Source: Glycomyces sambucus
GTDB lineage: Bacteria; Actinomycetota; Actinomycetes; Mycobacteriales; Micromonosporaceae
Reading direction: 5' to 3'
Length of the DNA: 64,000 bases
Assembly: GCF_900102815.1 (NCBI RefSeq)
Contig: NZ_FNGF01000002.1
Span: 558,001 to 622,000, forward strand
Below are positions 59,762-64,000 of this stretch, in pieces. The translations under genes were made by a program, and so were the position numbers. The notes under the pieces are model-generated. The model did not search any database. It was not told the origin of the DNA and was given only the letters and a program-made list of their open reading frames with translations. The first letter of the stretch is position 1; every line of letters begins with the position of its first letter.

Positions 59762-59866
59762 ACATCTTGGATGGTGGGACGTATGCGGACATCCGCCGCA
59801 AGTCATGCCAGGTGGTCGCGGCTGGTGCGGGACGGGACGACGGAGCGTGTCCGGGCCGCGACTCGA

Positions 59867-59886
59867 CCCCTGACTTTCGTCAGGGG
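59867..59886. promoter_or_regulatory. Dyad CCCCTGAC-TTTC-GTCAGGGG before the serine-hydrolase operon
   Basis: Perfect 8-bp arms around TTTC, 81 bases before the GTG start. The operon encodes a NarL-type response regulator, and autoregulation through such a dyad is likely. Confidence 0.65.
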
Positions 59887-59966
59887 TGGTTCCGGACTTT
59901 GTGGGGAGGTCGCGGCTTCGCCGCACCAATAGCGTTCACGGGGAACCAAGAGAACGGAGCCACCCA

Positions 59967-61421
59967 GTGAACACCAAGGTCCCCAGACTCCTCGGCGCGG
60001 CGCTCGCCGTCGCGGCGGCCGTGGTACTGCCCGCCGTCCCGGCGCAGGCCGAGACCGTCCCCTCCCCTGAGGCGTTCGACGACTACCTGACCGGGCTGGT
60101 CGGCACTACCGGTGTGCCGGGCCTGTCGGCGGTCGTGACGCACGGTGCCGACACGGTCTTCGCGGCCGGGTACGGCACCGACTCGAACGGCGACCCGGTC
60201 ACCGAGCACACCCCGATGCGGGTGGCCTCGGTGTCGAAGTCCTTCACCGCCATGGCGGTCATGATCCTGGTCGAGGAGGGCGCGATCGACCTCGACGGCA
60301 CGGTCGCCGCGCAGCTCCCCGAGTTCGCGATGGCCGACCCGCGGGCCGGGGAGGTGACGGTCCGCCAGCTCCTCGACCAGACCTCCGGGTTGAACGACAC
60401 CACGATCGACGTGGTCGAACTCGAGGACGCGACCTCGCTGGAGGACTACGTGTCGCGCCTGGGCGACGACGGCCTCGCCGCCGACCCCGGCACCGACTGG
60501 GCGTACTGCAACGTGAACTTCAACGTCGCCGCCCGCCTGGTCGAGACCGCCTCCGGGCAGCCGTTCGCGGACTTCATGCGCGAGCGCGTGTTCGCGCCGC
60601 TCGGCATGGAGGACAGCGCGACCCGCGACGAGGACGTGCTGCCCGGCCTCGGATCGAACTCGCTGTTCGGGCTGTGGATCGACCGGGAGGAGGTCCCCGG
60701 CTTCCTCGACGACTCCGGCAGCGGCGGGATCATCACCAGCGCCGCCGACATGGGCCGCTGGCTCGCGAGCCAGAACGGCGAGGGCCCGCAGCTGGTGAGC
60801 GCGGCCGGCCTGGAGGCGATGCACGCGCCCTCGGAGGTCCAGGACTACGGCATGGGCTGGGGGATCGAGTCGGACGGGTCCTTGGCCCACTCGGGGAACC
60901 TCATGACCTACAACGCGGTCGAGTGGATCGATCCCGAGACCGGCTACGGGGTCGCGGTCATGAGCACCGGGGCCGGGCTGACCGACGTCACGTGGGCGGC
61001 CATGGAGGGCCTGACCGCGATCGCCGCGGGCGAGGACCCGGCCGAGCCGGGACGCGACCGGCAGCTCATCGAACTGGCCCTGGGCGTCGTGGCGCTGGCC
61101 GCGGCCGGGCTCGGGGTGCTCGGGGTGGTCCGCTCGCGCCGCTGGGCGGGGAAGCGGGCCGGGCGCCGGGCGTGGCGGACCGCGCTGCGGATGGTGCCGG
61201 TGCTCCTGCCCGCGGTGCTCTTCGCGGCCTACCCGGCCGGGGTGTCGTTCATCTCCGGCGGGCGCACGGTCCCGTGGCCGCAGATGTTCTACTTCGCGCT
61301 GCCGCTGACGGTGACCTTGATGGTCGCGGCGGCCGCGGGGCTCGCGGTGGCGGTGGCACGCGTGGTGCGGCTGCGCTCGGCCGGGCGCGCGCCGGCGGAG
61401 TCGGTAGGCTCGGCGGCGTGA
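59967..61421 (+). CDS. Membrane-anchored serine hydrolase (class C beta-lactamase/esterase family)
   Basis: 484 residues from GTG with CGGAGC upstream. A signal peptide ends near AQAET. The extracellular domain (about 35-370) has the SxxK motif SVSK, the YxN motif YCN and HSG (LAHSGN). Three to four membrane helices follow (about 375-470). The family includes beta-lactamases, D-aminopeptidases and esterases; membrane-tailed members are common in Gram-positive bacteria and rarely degrade antibiotics. Co-encoded kinase and regulator suggest a link to envelope stress. GTGA overlap with the next gene. Confidence 0.88.
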   Translation: MNTKVPRLLGAALAVAAAVVLPAVPAQAETVPSPEAFDDYLTGLVGTTGVPGLSAVVTHGADTVFAAGYGTDSNGDPVTEHTPMRVASVSKSFTAMAVMILVEEGAIDLDGTVAAQLPEFAMADPRAGEVTVRQLLDQTSGLNDTTIDVVELEDATSLEDYVSRLGDDGLAADPGTDWAYCNVNFNVAARLVETASGQPFADFMRERVFAPLGMEDSATRDEDVLPGLGSNSLFGLWIDREEVPGFLDDSGSGGIITSAADMGRWLASQNGEGPQLVSAAGLEAMHAPSEVQDYGMGWGIESDGSLAHSGNLMTYNAVEWIDPETGYGVAVMSTGAGLTDVTWAAMEGLTAIAAGEDPAEPGRDRQLIELALGVVALAAAGLGVLGVVRSRRWAGKRAGRRAWRTALRMVPVLLPAVLFAAYPAGVSFISGGRTVPWPQMFYFALPLTVTLMVAAAAGLAVAVARVVRLRSAGRAPAESVGSAA

Positions 61422-62500
61422 TCATGGGGGCGGTACTGGCGGCGATCGCGCTGGCGGCGGTGGTGAACGGGCTCGACACCGAGGCCCTGCCGATGTGGCG
61501 GCAGCTCCTGTTCCCGGTGCTGGCCGTGCTCGCCTACGTGCACGGCCGCCGCTGGGCGGGCCGCTGGGGGGCGTGGGTGCTGCTCGCCTCGGCGCTGGTC
61601 CCGGCGGGGATCGCCTTCGTCAGCTTCAACGACGCGGTGAGCGCCTTCCTGGTGCTGGCACTGTTCGTGATGCTGCCGTGGCTCGCCGGCCGGTACCGCC
61701 GCCAGCAGGTGGAGCTGTACGAGGCGGCCACCGAGCGGGCCGCGCGGCTCGAACGCGAACGCGAGCTGGTGGCCCAGCGGGTGCAGGCGCAGGAGCGGGC
61801 GCGGATCGCGGCCGACCTGCACGACTCGGTCGGGCACGACCTGGCGCTCATCGCCCTCCGGGCGGGCGCGCTGGAGCTGGCGCCGGGCCTGCCGGAGGCG
61901 AACCGCGGGGCCGCGGCGGCGCTGCGCGCCAACGCGGTCGAGGCCACCGACCGACTCCGGCAGGCCCTGGGCCTGCTGCGCGACGAGGCCGCGCCGGTGG
62001 CGCCGTTCGACGAGCCGGTGCGCGACCTCGTGGAACGCGCGGCAGAGGCGGGGCTGGACGTGCGGTTGGAGGCGGAGGCCGAACCGGTCGGCGCGGTCGT
62101 GGACCGGGCGGTGTACCGGATCGTGCAGGAGGCGCTCACCAACGCCGCCAGGCACGCGCCGGGGAGCGCGGTGACGGTCCGGGTCGAACGCGAGGACCGG
62201 TCGGTCCAGGTGGCGGTGGTCAACGACGCGCCACCGGCCCGGCCGGCGCCGATCGATGCGGCGTGGCCGAGGACGGCGCGCCCGGAGTCGGTTGCCGCGC
62301 CCGGGAGGTCGGCCAGGTTCGGAGCGGTCTCGGGCGCCGACGGGCCGGGTCTCGCGGGCCCTGCGGGCTCGGCACTTGCGGGCTCGGGCCTGGCGGGATT
62401 GGCGGAGCGGGTGCGGCTGCTCGACGGGAGGTTCGAGGCCGGGCCGAAGGACGGCGGGTTCTCGGTGAAGGCCGAGATCCCGTTGCGGGGGAAGGCGTGA
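61418..62500 (+). CDS. Sensor histidine kinase of the serine-hydrolase operon
   Basis: 360 residues from the GTG that overlaps the hydrolase stop by 4 bases; ATG 61424 is an alternative. About four short membrane helices (1-92), a coiled linker (Glu/Arg-rich, 93-130), a HisKA_3 helix with His135 (RIAADLHDSVGHDLALIAL) and a HATPase domain (YRIVQEALTNAARHAPGS). A Gly/Ala/Ser-rich insert (about 290-325) comes between the ATP-binding motifs, where the lid region is unusually long. It acts with the regulator encoded downstream. Confidence 0.88.
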   Translation: MIMGAVLAAIALAAVVNGLDTEALPMWRQLLFPVLAVLAYVHGRRWAGRWGAWVLLASALVPAGIAFVSFNDAVSAFLVLALFVMLPWLAGRYRRQQVELYEAATERAARLERERELVAQRVQAQERARIAADLHDSVGHDLALIALRAGALELAPGLPEANRGAAAALRANAVEATDRLRQALGLLRDEAAPVAPFDEPVRDLVERAAEAGLDVRLEAEAEPVGAVVDRAVYRIVQEALTNAARHAPGSAVTVRVEREDRSVQVAVVNDAPPARPAPIDAAWPRTARPESVAAPGRSARFGAVSGADGPGLAGPAGSALAGSGLAGLAERVRLLDGRFEAGPKDGGFSVKAEIPLRGKA

Positions 62501-62663
62501 AGATGATGCCGGATGCAGAGGTTTCGGGACGGGGCGACAGACGATGGGGCCGGAGTCGCAGGTCGCGGCACGAGGGGCGCCAGAAGACTGGAGGCCGGGA
62601 CACCGGGGCGGGGGAACGTATGACGAAGGCATCGGAAACCGGGGACCGGTTGCGGGGGTGCGC

Positions 62664-63320
62664 ATGATCCGGGTGCTGCTGGCCGACGACGAGGCCATGA
62701 TCCGGGCAGGGGTGGCCGCGATCCTGGCCTCCGACGAGGAGATCGAGGTGGTCGCCGAGGCGCCGGACGGGGCCGAGGCGGTCGCGCTGGCGCAGGCGCA
62801 CCGGCCCGATGTGGCGCTGCTCGACATCCGGATGCCCCGGATGGACGGGCTCGCGGCGGCGGCCGAGATCCGCCGCACGGTGCCCGGGACGGCCGTGTCG
62901 ATGCTGACGACGTTCGACGAGGACGAGTACGTGATGCGGGCGCTCGCGGAGGGCGCCAACGGGTTCATGCTCAAGGCCGCTGATCCGCGCGAGTTCGTGA
63001 TCGGGGTGCGGGCCCTCGCGGAGGGCGCCGCGTTCCTCTCCCCCCGGATCGCGCAGCGGGTCATCGCGAAGATGGGCGCCGCGGGCCTCACCCGCCGCAC
63101 CCCCGGCCTCGACAGGATCGGAGTGCTGACGCCCCGCGAGCAGGAGGTCCTCGGGCTCCTCGGCGAAGGGCTCTCGAACCACGACATCGCGGGACGGCTG
63201 TTCCTGTCCGAGGGCACCGTCAAGGGCTACGTGAGCGCGATCCTCACCCGGCTGGGTCTCCAGAACCGGGTCCAGGCCGCGATCCTCGCCTACGAGTCGG
63301 GCCTGGTCACGCGGCCTTAG
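62664..63320 (+). CDS. NarL-type response regulator of the serine-hydrolase operon
   Basis: 218 residues from ATG 62664. The receiver has Asp54 as phosphate site (LLDIRMPRMDG), with acidic pair near Asp8-Asp9 and Lys104, and the LuxR helix-turn-helix reads LTPREQEVLGLLGEGLSNHDIAGRLF. The start lies 163 bases after the kinase stop; the in-frame extension to 62544 is Gly/Arg-rich and not typical of receiver domains, so I use the ATG. Likely binds the dyad at 59867. Confidence 0.88.
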   Translation: MIRVLLADDEAMIRAGVAAILASDEEIEVVAEAPDGAEAVALAQAHRPDVALLDIRMPRMDGLAAAAEIRRTVPGTAVSMLTTFDEDEYVMRALAEGANGFMLKAADPREFVIGVRALAEGAAFLSPRIAQRVIAKMGAAGLTRRTPGLDRIGVLTPREQEVLGLLGEGLSNHDIAGRLFLSEGTVKGYVSAILTRLGLQNRVQAAILAYESGLVTRP

Positions 63321-63341
63321 CGGGGGCCGGCGGCGCGAATG

Positions 63342-63373
63342 CGGTCGCGCCACCGGATCGCGGTACGCGACCG
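63342..63373. terminator. Possible weak hairpin after the response regulator
   Basis: 8-bp arms CGGTCGCG/CGCGACCG with a 16-base loop in the 90-base gap between convergent genes. It has no T run and may not function. Confidence 0.3.
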
Positions 63374-63410
63374 GGAGCGCGGCCGCCGTCGACACGCGAC
63401 CGTCGCCGGC

Positions 63411-63923
63411 TCAGGCGGCGGGGCGCTCCAGTTCGGCCTCGATGGCCTTGCGGATCGCCGGGTCGTCGGGGGTGACGCCGGGGGCGAAGCGGGCCACGAC
63501 GGCGCCCTCGCGGTCGAGGAGGAACTTCTCGAAGTTCCACTGGACCTCGTCGGCGGCCTCGCCGTCGATGTCGGGCCTGCTGCGCACCAGCTCGGTGTAG
63601 AGCGGGTGGCGGGTCTCGCCCGCGACGCTGATCTTGGCCATGAGCGGGAAGGTCACCGCGTAGTTGACCGAGCAGAACTCGGCGATCTCCTCGTCGGTGC
63701 CCGGCTCCTGGCCCATGAAGTCATTGGCGGGGAAGCCGAGGACCGTGAAGCCCCGCTCGCGGTACTCGTCGTAGGCCGCCTGGAGGCCCGCGTACTGCGG
63801 GGTCAGCCCGCATTTCGACGCGGTGTTGACGACCAGGAGCACCTGCCCGCGGTAGTCCGCCAGGCTCGCCTCCCCGCCGTCGTTCCGGTTGAAGCCGATC
63901 GCCGTCAGCGCCTGGTCGCTCAT
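63411..63923 (-). CDS. Glutathione peroxidase family protein
   Basis: 170 residues of thioredoxin-like fold. The catalytic Cys is in NTASKCGLTPQY, with partner residues Gln in FPANDFMGQEPG and Trp/Asn in VQWNFEKFLL, the classic GPx tetrad pattern. Cys in place of selenocysteine is normal in bacteria, which usually couple it to thioredoxin rather than glutathione. It reduces hydroperoxides. No regulatory site is clear in the remaining 77 bases to the window end. Confidence 0.93.
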   Translation of the reverse strand: MSDQALTAIGFNRNDGGEASLADYRGQVLLVVNTASKCGLTPQYAGLQAAYDEYRERGFTVLGFPANDFMGQEPGTDEEIAEFCSVNYAVTFPLMAKISVAGETRHPLYTELVRSRPDIDGEAADEVQWNFEKFLLDREGAVVARFAPGVTPDDPAIRKAIEAELERPAA

Positions 63924-64000
63924 CTGGTCCCTCTCCTCGGTCCGGTTCCTCCGGCAAACCTACCCGCGGGCGCCGACCGGAGGGCGGCCCCGCCCGGTGG

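Noticed and set aside
59767..59970. Plus-strand 67-residue frame before the serine hydrolase
   Set aside because: No ribosome site, atypical composition, and it crosses the CCCCTGAC dyad and promoter region.
62544..62663. In-frame N-terminal extension of the response regulator
   Set aside because: Gly/Arg-rich and unlike any receiver domain; MIRVLLADDE is the normal start.
63924..64000. Possible gene upstream of the glutathione peroxidase
   Set aside because: No frame with codon signal or start; it is likely just the peroxidase upstream region.

Overview
The window is about 72% GC by eye, with GTG and TTG starts, very short or overlapping gene junctions and dense coding on both strands. This points to an actinomycete (Actinomycetota). 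The gene set (type VII secretion substrates, SigK/RskA pair, SigB/SigF-type sigma factor, HbpS-type secreted protein with its kinase, many secreted glycosidases) suggests a soil- or plant-associated, probably mycelial species. A Glycomyces-like genus is my guess only; the sequence alone does not fix the genus. I see no rRNA, tRNA, CRISPR array, insertion sequence or prophage.

Layout. 1-5193: a run of six same-strand genes that look like type VII (ESX) secretion substrates and accessories, without the secretion machine itself. 5194-8930: a promoter/operator region and a secreted alpha-1,3-glucanase (GH87). 8934-17474: a sugar-uptake locus with a GH42 beta-galactosidase, a GH2 glycosidase, an ABC importer (two permeases, binding protein) and a divergent LacI repressor; 17653-19320 is a secreted beta-propeller glycosidase with a ricin lectin domain. 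Four copies of one 17-base operator tie the importer and the propeller enzyme together. 19372-29234: ABC exporter, glucose dehydrogenase-like enzyme, SDR with divergent TetR, Rossmann-fold protein, apionate-lactonase-like protein, cytochrome P450 and an APH-type kinase. 29283-36040: Lhr helicase and Kup potassium transporter. 36092-37228: VOC protein with divergent TetR. 37225-40829: a SigK/RskA-type sigma/anti-sigma pair with a membrane molybdopterin oxidoreductase and a fasciclin lipoprotein. 41044-45633: L-lactate dehydrogenase, MFS transporter, GlxA-like AraC regulator, RidA with divergent MarR. 45644-48301: GH30 glucuronoxylanase with a divergent LacI regulator that carries an integrase-like arm domain. 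48285-53152: stress sigma factor, a SenS/SenR-HbpS-like three-part sensing system with an ankyrin lipoprotein, and a Vat/CatB acetyltransferase. 53354-59723: Asp-rich 13-residue repeat protein, DinB protein, CBM2-GH5-X2 cellulase, TetR, SnoaL-like protein, sorbosone-dehydrogenase-like lipoprotein, a tiny secreted peptide and a probable regulatory leader peptide. 59967-63923: a membrane serine hydrolase with its own two-component system, and a glutathione peroxidase.

Themes. (1) Degradation of plant and fungal wall polymers: alpha-1,3-glucan (GH87), xylan (GH30), beta-glucan/cellulose (GH5), and galactose- or arabinose-containing side chains (GH42, GH2, propeller enzyme), under LacI-type control. 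(2) Many divergent regulator/target pairs with clearly visible, often duplicated palindromic operators. (3) Envelope and redox sensing (HbpS-type system, SigK locus, serine hydrolase system). The least expected elements are the LacI protein fused to an integrase arm domain, the leaderless-looking promoters at 21159 and 39410, the operator quartet at 16399-17616, the tandem repeats before kup and the signal-less Asp-rich repeat protein.
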